Assembly (NCBI GenBank): GCA_038209365.1
Contig: JBBQXS010000025.1
Location: 1 to 60,651, forward strand
Length of the DNA stretch: 60,651 nucleotides
Direction of reading: 5' to 3'
From: DASQHW01 sp038209365
GTDB taxonomy: Bacteria; Actinomycetota; Acidimicrobiia; IMCC26256; PALSA-610
The notes below the pieces were generated by a model. It did not search any database and was not told where the DNA came from. It saw nothing but the letters and a program-made list of their open reading frames with translations. The translations under genes were made by a program, and so were the position numbers. Positions 34,413-41,897 of this stretch are shown in pieces. Position 1 is the stretch's first letter. Each line of letters opens with the position of its first letter.

Positions 34413-35033
34413 CTAGCTGGCGAGCCGGGAAACCACCTTGCGATATTGCTCGAGGGTCATTGCGCCCTGGAGCACGTACTCGTCGTCGACAAGCACGGTC
34501 GGCACCGCGGAGATACCGAGCGCGAGCGCGGCACGATGGTCGCCGACCACTTCCGCCTCGAGTGCGTCGCCGTCCGCGTCGAGGCTCGCGGCCAGCGCTG
34601 CGACGTCGAGCCCCACCGATCTCGCGACGTCGAGGATGACCGAGCGCTCGGAGATGGTGCGATTGTCGGCGAAGTACGCGCGCATGAGCGCGAGATGGAA
34701 TCGGTCGAAGGACCCCGCGCCGAATGCGTGCAGCACGGCTTTCCCCGCGAGCGCGCTCGGCATGGAATGACTGGGCGGTTGATGCTCTCCGGACCAGGTC
34801 CGAAACGTCGTCGCCGGCTCCATGCTCGCCGGGCGCGCCCAACGCTCGGTGTAGCGCGTGAACTGCTCGAAGGTGCGCTCCTCGGGAACAGGCCGCAAGA
34901 GGAACGCCCGCCACTCCACGATCAGCGCGTCGCCGACTTCGCGCTGCAACTCGTCGAGGCGCACGGCCGCGACATAGCACCACGGTCAGAGGAAGTCGGA
35001 CCAGACGGTGAAGCGAACGGCCGGAGTGGCCAT
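34413..35033 (-). CDS. DsbA-family (FrnE-like) oxidoreductase, probable selenoprotein (Sec16)
   Basis: A 206-residue thioredoxin-fold protein of the DsbA/2-hydroxychromene-2-carboxylate isomerase group. From the ATG at 35033 it reads MATPAVRFTVWSDFL, then in-frame TGA (34986-34988), then PWCYVAAVRLDELQ. The family motif here is DFLCPWCY, so the TGA replaces the first, nucleophilic Cys of CPWC, giving U16-P-W-C19. The rest is complete, including the helical insert and the cis-Pro loop ISAVPTVLVDDEYVLQGA. A hairpin with loop CGUGC lies 20 nt after the TGA. No alternative start downstream would retain the active site. A nonsense mutation at exactly this codon is the only other explanation and is unlikely given a second such gene in the window. 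Confidence 0.85.
34953..34973 (-). other. SECIS-like hairpin of the DsbA-like mRNA
   Basis: On the minus strand GUCG-C-GGC / GCC-U-CGAC forms a 7-bp stem with one C-U mismatch, closing the five-base loop CGUGC with G at loop position 2. The loop starts 20 nt after the UGA. The peroxiredoxin hairpin has loop CGUGAC at 21 nt, so loop sequence and spacing agree between the two genes. The stem is weaker than in the peroxiredoxin but fits the bacterial SECIS pattern. Confidence 0.65.
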
Positions 35034-35052
35034 CGTCAAGGGGTCAAGGCCG

Positions 35053-35397
35053 TCAGCGCTTCTTGCGCTTGCGGAACAGCTTCCGCCGCGACGCCTTGCG
35101 CTGCCGTTCGTCCAGGAGGTCGGCACCCGCGGCGTTGACGATGTCTTCGGCCTCGTCGAGCAACGCAGCGACGTCCGCGGTCATCGGCACGTCCGGCTCG
35201 GGGGGAGGTGGCGCCATCGGCTTCGCCATCGATCCGTACGTCCAGCCGGCGTCGATCATGCGTCGTTCGAAGCGCGGGCAATCAACCGGGCATCTCCACG
35301 GCGCCTCGGGAGCGAGGTCGAGGGCGCATTTGCGCACGGCTTCACCGGACGCGTACGTACGGCTCTCGTAGTGCCGGCAATCGGTACGCATGGTCAT
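35053..35397 (-). CDS. Small Cys/His-motif protein of unknown function
   Basis: A 114-residue protein. The N-terminus MTMRTDCRHYESRTY, then KCALDLAPEAPWRCPVDC, gives a C-x-H ... C ... C-x3-C array likely to bind zinc or iron. A Pro-rich linker (APPPPEPD) and a very basic C-terminus (RKASRRKLFRKRKKR) follow, suggestive of nucleic acid or ribosome contact. I recognise no named family. ATG at 35397, with a second ATG at 35391. It ends 19 nt before the DsbA-like selenoprotein start on the same strand. Confidence 0.72.
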   Translation of the reverse strand: MTMRTDCRHYESRTYASGEAVRKCALDLAPEAPWRCPVDCPRFERRMIDAGWTYGSMAKPMAPPPPEPDVPMTADVAALLDEAEDIVNAAGADLLDERQRKASRRKLFRKRKKR

Positions 35398-35502
35398 TCC
35401 ACCATTGTCGCGAATCCGTGGCACACCCGCGGTCCCGTCGTGTGCGGGCTCCCGGCCAGCCCCCAGCGCCCGGGAAGGACCCACCCGAAGCTGTGATCCC
35501 CG

Positions 35503-36060
35503 TCAGTCGAGCCAGCCGACGGCCCGGTCGAGCAGGAAACGACTGACGGCAAGGCAGGACTCCAGGGTGTCGCACGGCACCTCTTCACCGCGGCGGATGC
35601 CGAGCAGCGACACGCGTTGATGCGCGACGATCCGCAGGCTCCGTTCGGGCGCGTCGGTGGCCGACGGGAACGAGTCGGTGGCCGACACCTCGAGCGCCAG
35701 ATCGGGGCCGCCGATTCCCGCGAGCTCGGTGGCGAGCACGAGGAGGTCGGGCCCGTGCGGCAGCGGCGGCAGAGCCCACGTGAAGCTCAGCGGGAAGTGG
35801 AAGGTGTCGGGCGGCTCGTCGTCCTCCGCGAGCTCGATCACCTTGTCCTCGAAGCCGAGCAGCACCCGGGGATCGATCTCCAGCGAGAGATACAAGTCGA
35901 CGGGACCCTCGCATCCCTCCTCGGGATGCACATCGACCTCCCACGTCTGGCGCAGGGAGTAACTCTCGACGAAATGGCGCTCGTCGTGCACGTGGAAGCC
36001 GTGCTCGACCGCATGATCCTTGAGATCGGCCACGAAGCCGGCGACGTCGATGACAGCCAT
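35503..36060 (-). CDS. Hypothetical protein
   Basis: A 185-residue soluble, acidic protein beginning MAVIDVAGFVADLKDHAVEHGFHVHDERHFVESYSL. It has no signal peptide, membrane segment or nucleotide-binding motif. Alternating beta-strand and acidic segments suggest a compact alpha/beta domain. I do not recognise a family. ATG at 36060 is 1 nt after the esterase stop, so expression is coupled to the esterase pair. Coding character (frame-consistent GC at third positions, continuous with neighbours) supports it being real. Confidence 0.68.
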   Translation of the reverse strand: MAVIDVAGFVADLKDHAVEHGFHVHDERHFVESYSLRQTWEVDVHPEEGCEGPVDLYLSLEIDPRVLLGFEDKVIELAEDDEPPDTFHFPLSFTWALPPLPHGPDLLVLATELAGIGGPDLALEVSATDSFPSATDAPERSLRIVAHQRVSLLGIRRGEEVPCDTLESCLAVSRFLLDRAVGWLD

Positions 36061-36061
36061 G

Positions 36062-36991
36062 TCAGGTGTCGAGCGTACCGAACGCCCGGCGGAGTGCAGT
36101 CGCTGCGCGGTCGATCGCGTCGCGACTCGCGTCAAACGCCGCCGAGAGCCCGAAGAACGCGTGGACCATGCCGTCGTAGCGATGTTGCTGCACGGCCACG
36201 CCGGCTTCGGCGAGCCGGCGCGCGTACGCCTCACCTTCGTCGCGCAGCGGGTCGTACTGCGCGGTGAGGACCAGGGCGGGTGCTGCACCGGCGACGTCTC
36301 GGGCCCGCAGCGGCGAGATGCGCCAGTCGGTCGGGTCGACGTCACCACGCGTGTAGCAGTGGAAGAACCATCGCATCTCGTCCTCGGTCAGCAGGTAGCC
36401 GTCACGGTTCTCACGGTACGAAGGCGTCGTCATGTCGCAGTCGGTCACGGGGTAGACGAGGACCTGAACGGCGAGCTCGGGGCCACCCGCGTCGCGCGCC
36501 TCCAGGGCACAGACCGCCGAGAGGTTGCCGCCCGCGCTGTCGCCCATCACGGCGAGGCGGGAGCCATCGCCTCCGAACGCGGAGGCGTTCTTCGCCGTCC
36601 AGCAGAGCGCGTCCCAGCAGTCCTCGAGTGCAGCGGGGAACGGGTGCTCGGGCGCGAGTCGGTACTCGGGCGCGACGACGATCGCGTTGGCCGCGTTGGC
36701 GACCTGGCGCATGACCGGGTCGTACTGCTCGACCGACCCGATCGTCCAGCCACAGCCGTGCAGGTAGACGACGATCGGGAGGTCGTCATCGGGTGCCGGC
36801 CGGTAGATGCGTACCGGTACCCCCTCCGCGTCGCGGTCTTCGACCGCATGCACCGGTTCGGGTTCGCCGGCGAGCAGCATCAACATGCCGAAGCCCTGGC
36901 GCTGGAGTTGCAGGTTCTCGTCGGCGAGCGCCGGGCGCTCGCGCGCGTTCGCCGCGTCGCACACGGCTTGCGCCTGCGGGTGCAACGGCAT
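36062..36991 (-). CDS. HSL-family alpha/beta hydrolase (esterase/lipase), second copy
   Basis: A 309-residue hormone-sensitive-lipase-type esterase. The oxyanion motif is HGCGW (usual HGGG, with one Gly to Cys change), nucleophile elbow GDSAGGN, acid in YDPLRDEG and His in GMVHAFFG. It is a tandem paralogue of the next gene upstream, with the same VLVYPVTD and DPLRD.GE.Y.RRL.EAGV segments, indicating local duplication. ATG at 36991 overlaps the paralogue's stop by one base (TGATG). Confidence 0.9.
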   Translation of the reverse strand: MPLHPQAQAVCDAANARERPALADENLQLQRQGFGMLMLLAGEPEPVHAVEDRDAEGVPVRIYRPAPDDDLPIVVYLHGCGWTIGSVEQYDPVMRQVANAANAIVVAPEYRLAPEHPFPAALEDCWDALCWTAKNASAFGGDGSRLAVMGDSAGGNLSAVCALEARDAGGPELAVQVLVYPVTDCDMTTPSYRENRDGYLLTEDEMRWFFHCYTRGDVDPTDWRISPLRARDVAGAAPALVLTAQYDPLRDEGEAYARRLAEAGVAVQQHRYDGMVHAFFGLSAAFDASRDAIDRAATALRRAFGTLDT

Positions 36992-37929
36992 CAGGAGATG
37001 TCCAGCGCCTCGCGCAACGCCCGCACCGACACATCCCACGCATGCCGGCCCGGCGGCATGAACGCGTGCATGCCGAAGAATCCGTGGATGAGGCCATCGG
37101 CGCGTACTACTTCGGTCGGCACACCCGCTTCTTGCAGGCGCCGGCCGTAGTACTCGCCCTGGTCGCGCAGCGGGTCGAACTCGGCGGTGATGACGACCGC
37201 CGGCGCCACGCCGGAGACATCCGGTGCGCGCATGGGCGAGAAGCGCCACTCGTCGAAGTCGGAGGGAGAGCCGGCGTAGTGGTCGTAGAACCAGCGCATG
37301 CTCTCGAGCTCGAGGAAGTACCCCTTGGCGTTGTCGATCATCGCCGGGCTGTCGAACTCGTAGTCGGTCACCGGGTACACGAGGAGCTGGAGCTTCGGTG
37401 ACGGGAGTCCCTCGTGGCACGCACACAGTGCGACAACCGCGGCGAGATTGCCGCCCGCGCTGTCGCCGCCGATCGCGATCCGCTTCGGGTCGGCGTTCAC
37501 CTCGCCGGCGTTGGCAAGCGCCCATTCGTACGCGGTCATGCAGTCGTCGGCTGCAGCGGGATACTTCGCTTCGGGCGCGAGGCGGTAGTCGACCGAGATG
37601 ACGACAGCACCGACCGCGTCGCACAGCAACCGGCAGATCTGATCGTGCGTGTCCAGATTGCCCGTGACCCACCCCCCGCCGTGGAACCACAAGAGCGCCG
37701 GAAGCCCGTCCTGCGCGCTCGGCCGGTAGACGCGCACGGGGATGGGACCGCCCGGACCGGGAATCGTCCGGTCGGCGACGTCGTGCACGGGATGCTTCGG
37801 CAACGCGGGGTTCGTCGTCACCGCGATCATGGCCGCGCGCCGGTCCTCGGGCGTGGTGTCGGCGTTGAACGTCAGCCCCATGTCGTTCAGGGCCTGGATC
37901 ATCAGCTCGGCGGTCGGATGCAGTGGCAT
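36991..37929 (-). CDS. HSL-family alpha/beta hydrolase (esterase/lipase)
   Basis: A 312-residue carboxylesterase of the HSL family: HGGGWVTGN oxyanion motif, GGDSAGGNLA nucleophile elbow, acid in FDPLRDQGE and His in GLIHGFFGMH. I chose the ATG at 37929, not the GTG at 37935, because GGAGG lies 6 nt upstream of the ATG and immediately abuts the GTG. It starts just past the rdgB stop, so it is probably the distal part of the rph-rdgB transcript. Short-chain ester hydrolysis is likely; the natural substrate is unknown. Confidence 0.92.
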   Translation of the reverse strand: MPLHPTAELMIQALNDMGLTFNADTTPEDRRAAMIAVTTNPALPKHPVHDVADRTIPGPGGPIPVRVYRPSAQDGLPALLWFHGGGWVTGNLDTHDQICRLLCDAVGAVVISVDYRLAPEAKYPAAADDCMTAYEWALANAGEVNADPKRIAIGGDSAGGNLAAVVALCACHEGLPSPKLQLLVYPVTDYEFDSPAMIDNAKGYFLELESMRWFYDHYAGSPSDFDEWRFSPMRAPDVSGVAPAVVITAEFDPLRDQGEYYGRRLQEAGVPTEVVRADGLIHGFFGMHAFMPPGRHAWDVSVRALREALDIS

Positions 37930-37931
37930 GG

Positions 37932-38612
37932 TCACCCTCCGTCGGTCAACGCCGTCACGAGCGCGCGGAACGCGCGCCCGCGGTGTGAGACCGCATGTTT
38001 CTCGCCCGGCGCCATCTCCGCAAACGTGCGGCCGTCACCGTCCGCGGGAACGAACACCGGGTCGTAGCCGAAGCCGTCGCCGCCGCGAGCAGCTTCGGTG
38101 ATCGTGCCCGCGACCTCTCCGCGGCGGGTGGTCTCCCGGCCGTCGGGCCAGCGCGCCATCGCCACAGTTGCGAAGCGCGCCGTACGCAACGACGGCGGGA
38201 CGCCGACCAACGCTCGTAGAAGCTTCGCGACGTTGTCGGAGTACGCGGCGCCGGAACCTGCGTAGCGTGCGCTGTACACGCCCGGCGCGCCGCCGAGCGC
38301 GTCGACCTCGAGGCCGGTGTCGTCGGCGATGGCCAGTATGCCGAATGCGGCGGCGAGGGCACGGGCCTTGATGCGCGCGTTCTGTTCGAGCGTCGAGCCG
38401 GTCTCGGCGACGTCGGGCGGCTCGGCGAGCGACGGCAACGCCGCGACCGAGGCCGCGAGGTGCTCGGGCGCATCGACCAGGAACGCCACACCCTCGACCG
38501 AGTACGCGCCGAGCGGGACGCCGGTGAACGTGACGAAGATCTGGGTGACCTCCCGCGCCTTGTCCGGGTTCTGCGTCGCGAGGACGAGCGGCAGCGGAAG
38601 CGATCCCGCCAT
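37932..38612 (-). CDS. rdgB: RdgB/HAM1 XTP/dITP pyrophosphatase
   Basis: A 226-residue house-cleaning enzyme that hydrolyses dITP and XTP to monophosphates. Visible motifs: LVLATQNPDKAREV at the N-terminus (normally TxNxxK), ADDTGLEVDALGGAPGVYSARYAG, GFGYDPVFVP, TFAEM...EKHAVSHRGRA. An insertion after the first strand (VEGVAFLVDAPEHLAASVAALPS) makes it slightly long. ATG at 38612 overlaps the rph stop by one base (TAATG), the same rph-rdgB adjacency seen in mycobacteria. Confidence 0.95.
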   Translation of the reverse strand: MAGSLPLPLVLATQNPDKAREVTQIFVTFTGVPLGAYSVEGVAFLVDAPEHLAASVAALPSLAEPPDVAETGSTLEQNARIKARALAAAFGILAIADDTGLEVDALGGAPGVYSARYAGSGAAYSDNVAKLLRALVGVPPSLRTARFATVAMARWPDGRETTRRGEVAGTITEAARGGDGFGYDPVFVPADGDGRTFAEMAPGEKHAVSHRGRAFRALVTALTDGG

Positions 38613-39358
38613 TACCTGCGCGTGCGAAGCGGAGGTGGTTCGGCCACCATCTCGCGTTGCGCGGCGACGATCTCGGCGATGCCCGACTCAGCGAGGCCGA
38701 GCAGGGCGTCGAGATCGCCACGTGTGAAGGCCATCCCTTCCGCCGTGCCCTGCACTTCGACGAAGCGGCCGTCAGCGGTCATCACCACGTTCATGTCGAC
38801 CTCGGCGCGTACGTCCTCGGAGTACTCCAGGTCGAGCATCGGCGTGCCGTCGATGACGCCCACCGAGATCGCGGCGCCTTCTTGCAGGACCGGGTGCTTC
38901 GAAAGGGTCCCGGCCGTGAGGAGGCGGCTGCACGCGTCGTGCAGCGCGATCCATCCACCGCAGATCGACGCGGTGCGCGTGCCGCCGTCGGCCTGGAGCA
39001 CGTCACAGTCCACCGTGATCTGTACGTCGGGCATCAATCGCAAGTCGGTGACGGCCCGCAGCGACCGCCCGATCAGGCGTTGGATCTCCTGCGTGCGTCC
39101 ACTCTGCTTGCCGCGGGCCGCTTCGCGGTCGACGCGCTCCGGGGACGAGCCGGGCAACATCGAGTACTCGGCCGTCACCCATCCCCTGCCCGACCCCTTC
39201 AGCCACGGGGGAATGCGCGCTTCGACCGATGCGGTGCACAGCACGCGCGTGCGGCCGAACTCGACCAGCACCGAGCCGTCCGCCATCTCCGTGTAGTCGC
39301 GGATGAACACGACCGGCCGCAACTCGTCCGGTGCGCGCCCCGATGCCCGTTCCGTCAT
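38612..39358 (-). CDS. rph: Ribonuclease PH
   Basis: A 248-residue phosphorolytic 3'-5' exoribonuclease that trims tRNA 3' ends. It carries the family's RTRVLCTASVE, the GRGWVTAEYSMLPGSS motif, the RTQEIQRLIGRSLRAV phosphate-binding helix with Arg residues, and VDCDVLQADGGTRTASI. Length is normal. ATG at 39358, in a conserved block with MBL hydrolase, murI, rdgB and the cysteine genes as in Mycobacterium tuberculosis. Confidence 0.96.
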   Translation of the reverse strand: MTERASGRAPDELRPVVFIRDYTEMADGSVLVEFGRTRVLCTASVEARIPPWLKGSGRGWVTAEYSMLPGSSPERVDREAARGKQSGRTQEIQRLIGRSLRAVTDLRLMPDVQITVDCDVLQADGGTRTASICGGWIALHDACSRLLTAGTLSKHPVLQEGAAISVGVIDGTPMLDLEYSEDVRAEVDMNVVMTADGRFVEVQGTAEGMAFTRGDLDALLGLAESGIAEIVAAQREMVAEPPPLRTRR

Positions 39359-39375
39359 GCCTCTCCGTCCAACAT

Positions 39376-39419
39376 GCGTGGCCGAAGGCCCTATAGGGGC
39401 GCTGAGCCACGCAAGTTCG
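39376..39419 (-). repeat. Inverted repeat and second copy of the 3' element
   Basis: GCGTGGC (39376-39382) and GCCACGC (39406-39412) pair perfectly around an inner CCCTATAGGG palindrome (39389-39398). On the minus strand it begins CGAACTTGCGTGGCT (39405-39419), 3 nt after the MBL stop, matching 14 of 15 bases of the element after the peroxiredoxin stop. It lies between MBL and rph and may terminate or stabilise the upstream message. Confidence 0.45.
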
Positions 39420-39422
39420 AGA

Positions 39423-40151
39423 TCAGATATGGGTGACGAGGTGCGGAGCGGCAAGCGACACTGCGCGCCCGAACGCCTCCGAGCCCTCTTCGACGGAGGC
39501 TACCGGGTCGAGCGTGGGCCACAGGTGCGTGAGCATCAGGCGGCGGGCCTTTGCTTCGCGCGCGAGCTCACCCGCCTGGCGGGCCGAGTAGTGGATCGGC
39601 GTACGAATGTCGTCGTGCTGATACGTCGCCTCCGACAGCACGAAGTCCGCGCCCGAGCCGAAGACGTCGACACTCCAGCCCGGCCCGGTGTCGGCGGTGT
39701 ACGCGAGGCGCTTTCCGCCGTGCGCGATCTCCAGGCCGACCGTCGGAACCGGATGATCGGTGCGCGAGAATCGAAGCTTTGCTTCGCCCACCGACGTGCG
39801 GTCGCCGTCACCGACGAGCTGCCAGTCGAAGGTGTCGGTCCACTCCCCCACGAGCCCCTCGAGCGTCTTCTCGAGACCTTCGGGCGCGTACACCGGAAGT
39901 CCGTTCATCTGGAGGCCGTACTTGTACATGATGTGCAGGCCGTAGATGTCGACGCAGTGGTCGGGATGACCGTGCGTGATGACGACGGCCGTGAGGTCGG
40001 CCGGGTTCACGTGCTGTTGCAGGTTCGCGAACGTGCCGTTGCCACAGTCCATCCAGATGACCGCGTCGCCGGCCCGCACGACATAGCCGCTGCACGCGCC
40101 GCCGGCCGGCGCGCCATAGCTTCCCGAGCAGCCGAGCACCGTCAGCTCCAC
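39423..40151 (-). CDS. MBL-fold hydrolase (Rv1339-like)
   Basis: A 242-residue metallo-beta-lactamase-fold protein with the metal motif THGHPDH at 59-65, later His and Asp ligands in YTADTGPG and LTHLWPTLD. The N-terminus VELTVLGCSGSYGAPAGGACSGYVV is characteristic of the group next to murI and rph in actinobacteria; the mycobacterial homologue has been linked to cyclic nucleotide phosphodiesterase activity. I chose the GTG at 40151 because GGAGG lies 7 nt upstream, while a TTG at 40157 is too close to it. It overlaps the murI 3' end by 10 nt. Confidence 0.9.
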   Translation of the reverse strand: MELTVLGCSGSYGAPAGGACSGYVVRAGDAVIWMDCGNGTFANLQQHVNPADLTAVVITHGHPDHCVDIYGLHIMYKYGLQMNGLPVYAPEGLEKTLEGLVGEWTDTFDWQLVGDGDRTSVGEAKLRFSRTDHPVPTVGLEIAHGGKRLAYTADTGPGWSVDVFGSGADFVLSEATYQHDDIRTPIHYSARQAGELAREAKARRLMLTHLWPTLDPVASVEEGSEAFGRAVSLAAPHLVTHI

Positions 40152-40945
40152 GACCAAGCCTCCACGTGGTCGACCTCAGGGCCCAGAAAACGCGCGCCGA
40201 GCCGGCTGAAGACCCCGACGTCGCCGCTCGTCATGAAGTGCAACCGCCGCACCGGCGAACGCCCCGCGTGCGGCGTCACGCCGAGGCAGCCACGCACCTC
40301 GAACGCGGTCTCGTCCGCGCTCGACACGAGCACGACTTCGGGTCCCATCACGTCGCCGATCGTGCGCGCGAGGAGTGGGTAATGGGTGCAGCCGAGGACA
40401 AGAGTGTCGACATTCGCGCTTCTCATCGGCGCCAGCAGCCGCTCGGCAAGCACATGGACCTGATCGGACTCGACGTCGCCCGTCTCGACGAACTCGACGA
40501 AGCCCGGGCAGGCGGCGCACGTGAGCATGAGGGCCGGCGCGAGCTCGGCGGCCACCCGCTGGTACGCACCCGAGGCGATGGTACCGACGGTACCGATGAC
40601 GCCGACGCGGTCGGTGGCCGTGACACGGATCGCGGCCCGAAGACCGGGCTCGATCACGCCGACGACCGGCACGTCGGCCCGTTCACGAAGCTGGTCGAGT
40701 GCGGCTGCCGACGCGCTGTTGCACGCCACGACGATCATCTTCACCTTTCGCTCGAGCAACAGATCGGTGATCTCGAGCGAGAACTTCAGCACCTCTTCGG
40801 CCGGCTTCGGCCCGTACGGGAAGCGGCCGGTGTCGCCGAAATACACGACATGCTCGGCAGGGAGCAGGTCGAGCAGCGCCCGTACCACCGTCAGCCCGCC
40901 CAGCCCACTGTCGAATACCCCGATCGGTCGCTCATCAAGGGCCAT
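40142..40945 (-). CDS. murI: Glutamate racemase
   Basis: A 267-residue enzyme giving D-glutamate for peptidoglycan. Both catalytic cysteines are visible: Cys75 in VVACNSASA and Cys186 in LGCTHYP. Also IGVFDSGLGGLTV and YFGDTGRFPYG of the substrate pocket. ATG at 40945. Located in the conserved sua5-murI-MBL-rph-rdgB block; it overlaps the MBL start. Confidence 0.97.
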   Translation of the reverse strand: MALDERPIGVFDSGLGGLTVVRALLDLLPAEHVVYFGDTGRFPYGPKPAEEVLKFSLEITDLLLERKVKMIVVACNSASAAALDQLRERADVPVVGVIEPGLRAAIRVTATDRVGVIGTVGTIASGAYQRVAAELAPALMLTCAACPGFVEFVETGDVESDQVHVLAERLLAPMRSANVDTLVLGCTHYPLLARTIGDVMGPEVVLVSSADETAFEVRGCLGVTPHAGRSPVRRLHFMTSGDVGVFSRLGARFLGPEVDHVEAWSWS

Positions 40946-40956
40946 CTGCGGAGACG

Positions 40957-41871
40957 CTACCCGCGAGCGGCTCTTTCCAGCCGATCCCGCACCGCAGCGC
41001 CGATCGAGCCGTCGTCTTCGGGGAGGATCGCGACAATCACGTCGACATGCGGCGCGTCCGCGTCGCGCAGCCGCGCGTAGAGCACGCGCGCGTACTCCGC
41101 GACGTCTCCGGGCGCGTCGATCACGGCAACGCGTGTGCCCGACGCGCGCAAGCGCTCGACGCGAGCGGCGAGCTCGTACGCGTGAACGAGCACGACGCGC
41201 GCATTCGGCGCGTAGTGCGAAGGCAACGTACCGGGCGCGGCGATCTCGCCCTCCGTCGACCGAGCGAGCGGCTGCGAGACGAGCTCGGCAAGGCGTGCTT
41301 CGCTGATGCCGCCGACGCGCAGGACGACCGGCGCGTGGCCCGTGACGTCCACGATCGTCGACTCCACACCGACGTCGCATGGTCCACCGTCGAGGATCAC
41401 GTCGACATCACCGCCGAGATCATCCCGAACGTGTTGGGCCGTGGTCGGACTCACCTTGCCGAATCGGTTCGCCGACGGCGCCGCGACCGGGCCGCCGAAG
41501 GCCTCGAGCAGCGCGCCCGCCAGCGGATGATCGGGAACACGAACGCCGACCGTGTCTCGGCCACCCGTTGCCTCCGCGGCGACCGCGCCCGGCCGCCGGC
41601 GCACCACCAGCGTGAGCGCACCGGGCCAGCACGCACGCGCGAGCACGCGCGCAACCTCGGGAACGTCGGCGGCGAGATCGTCGAGTTGCGCTGCCGTGCC
41701 GACGTGGACGATCACCGGATGGTCGACGGGCCGTCGCTTGACCGCGTACAACCGGCGCAACGCGGACGGGTTCGACGCGTCGGCACCGAGGCCGTACACG
41801 GTCTCGGTCGGAAACGCCACGAGACCACCCGCACGCAAGGTCTCGACCGCACGCGCGATGTCCGTGCTCAC
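40957..41871 (-). CDS. sua5: L-threonylcarbamoyladenylate synthase (Sua5 type)
   Basis: A 304-residue enzyme making threonylcarbamoyl-AMP for the t6A37 modification of ANN-decoding tRNAs. The YrdC core shows PTETVYGLGADA, KRRPVDHPVIVHV, SANRFGKVSPTTA and DGGPCDVGVESTIVDV. A linker APGTLPSHYAPNARVV leads to a C-terminal Sua5 domain, distinguishing it from the shorter TsaC. GTG at 41871, 26 nt after the cysM stop. In M. tuberculosis this position between cysM and murI is occupied by a rhomboid-type gene. Confidence 0.94.
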   Translation of the reverse strand: MSTDIARAVETLRAGGLVAFPTETVYGLGADASNPSALRRLYAVKRRPVDHPVIVHVGTAAQLDDLAADVPEVARVLARACWPGALTLVVRRRPGAVAAEATGGRDTVGVRVPDHPLAGALLEAFGGPVAAPSANRFGKVSPTTAQHVRDDLGGDVDVILDGGPCDVGVESTIVDVTGHAPVVLRVGGISEARLAELVSQPLARSTEGEIAAPGTLPSHYAPNARVVLVHAYELAARVERLRASGTRVAVIDAPGDVAEYARVLYARLRDADAPHVDVIVAILPEDDGSIGAAVRDRLERAARG

Positions 41872-41897
41872 GCGAGCTTCATGGCGGTCGCCTCGCC

